This document shows positions 63,577 through 64,000 of a stretch of 64,000 nucleotides of DNA, piece after piece (the first letter of the stretch is position 1; each line of letters begins with the position of its first letter). Under the pieces are notes generated by a model that saw nothing but the letters and a program-made list of their open reading frames with translations, ran no database searches and was not told the origin of the DNA. Both the position numbers and the translations under genes were made by a program. The stretch comes from Solirubrobacteraceae bacterium (GTDB lineage Bacteria; Actinomycetota; Thermoleophilia; Solirubrobacterales; Solirubrobacteraceae). The stretch is taken from the NCBI GenBank assembly GCA_017882455.1, contig JADGPL010000014.1:30804-94803 (forward strand), read 5' to 3'.

Positions 63577-63924
63577 GCGCCCTCAGAGGCCACACCGCAA
63601 GCGATATCGCAAACGAGCGGACTTTCGCCTCTGTTCGCCTCTACGCCCATCCCCTTCGCCTCTGTTCGGGGAATTTGAACCTGATCGGGGAGACACGGAT
63701 TTGAACCTGCGACCGCCCGGCCCCCAGCCTGAGCGGATCGATGATGGCGATCACAGCGCCTCCTTCTCAAACGTGAGCGATGGGGTTCGGGCCCGCGACC
63801 AGACGCCCAAAAACCGCACCAAGCGAGAGAGGCTCTCTGGAATTGCACCCCGCTTGCACCCCACCGCGGATCCTCTACGGGGCCTACCGAACGAAAAAAC
63901 CGTAACCGTTCAGTCCTCTGGTGT
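63577..63924. other. Non-coding junction region with tRNA-like T-arm sequences
   Basis: No gene is credible here. The region holds the right 18-bp repeat. Minus-strand sequence GGTTCAAATCC (63698-63708) resembles a tRNA T-arm, but its stem is imperfect and no full tRNA folds. A second GGGTTCGGGCCCGCG-like piece lies near 63784, and the TTGCACCCC double motif at 63842-63862 matches the one at 50365. Together these look like the decayed end of an integrated element. Confidence 0.5.
63676..63693. repeat. Right copy of 18-bp direct repeat flanking the helicase operon
   Basis: Exact copy of TGAACCTGATCGGGGAGA at 52182-52199, 11.5 kb away. A further TTTGAACCTG half-copy follows at 63700-63709. It lies 100 bp after the excisionase-like gene and beside tRNA T-arm-like sequence, supporting its reading as an attachment site. 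Confidence 0.65.
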
Positions 63925-64000
63925 TCAGGCGAGGGATGGGGGCGGGTCGCCGCGGGCGTGGGCGGCGAGCAGGTCGGTCATGTAGGCGAACATGGGGCGG
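63925..64000 (-). CDS. C-terminal end of an unidentified gene (runs off the window)
   Basis: The minus strand reads RPMFAYMTDLLAAHARGDPP followed by PSLA and a TGA stop. Codon third positions are almost all G or C, as in real genes of this genome. Only about 24 codons are visible, too few to name a family. Confidence 0.45.
   Translation of the reverse strand, partial: RPMFAYMTDLLAAHARGDPPPSLA

Overview
The window is high-GC DNA (roughly two thirds G+C, strong G/C bias at third codon positions, frequent GTG starts, many 1-8 bp gene overlaps). It suggests an actinobacterium, perhaps a deep lineage such as Thermoleophilia/Solirubrobacterales; that placement is inferred from gene families and codon use only.

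Region 1 (1-8.3 kb, minus strand) is a redox block: an NAD(P)H aldehyde dehydrogenase, a group 3b-type [NiFe] hydrogenase operon (beta, cyclic-nucleotide-binding protein, gamma, small, large, maturation protease), a DUF779 protein and a 2-oxoacid:ferredoxin oxidoreductase (gamma, start of alpha). The hydrogenase leader holds about 2.5 copies of a 76-bp repeat, with a 20-bp palindrome at exact 76-bp intervals.

Region 2 (8.7-27.5 kb) is a stress/dormancy-like set: GNAT-acyl-CoA synthetase (Pat-like), APH/P-loop kinase, PEP synthase, CBS protein, lipoprotein plus ABC exporter, site-2 protease with CBS domains, DUF2267 protein, small membrane protein, P-type ATPase, Hsp20, and a STAS/SpoIIE phosphatase pair. 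Several families match members of the mycobacterial DosR regulon.

Region 3 (27.8-38.4 kb) is mixed housekeeping: acyltransferase, glycerate kinase, methyltransferase, ABC-F protein, an internally deleted phosphodiesterase remnant, Nudix hydrolase, a TetR regulator divergent from a dienelactone hydrolase, an XRE regulator, a DIP1984-family protein and an unknown 452-aa protein. Between the XRE and DIP1984 genes lie four consecutive perfect palindromes of 22-24 bp, all centred on CATG.

Region 4 (38.56-50.28 kb) is a probable genomic island. It is bounded by an exact 19-bp direct repeat that is the 3' end of a tRNA-Met-like sequence. It carries a complete Wadjet-type (JetABCD; DUF2397/DUF2398/SMC-like/DUF2399) anti-plasmid operon, an unknown divergent gene, a ParS/MbcA-like antitoxin-type protein and an IS481-like element with 5-bp target duplications and a frameshifted transposase.

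Region 5 (50.3-64 kb) is a second accessory block: a Fic protein with an operator-like palindrome at its start, a repeat-rich non-coding stretch, then a four-gene operon: SbcD/YhaO-like phosphoesterase, YhaN-like membrane-spanning SMC-type ATPase, HIRAN protein, and a 2018-aa protein joining a transglutaminase-like domain, DUF4011, SF1 helicase, Vsr/PD-(D/E)XK-like nuclease and DUF3320. An excisionase-like protein follows. An exact 18-bp direct repeat (52182 and 63676) flanks the operon. This operon is the best candidate for a poorly described, probably antiviral or anti-plasmid, system.
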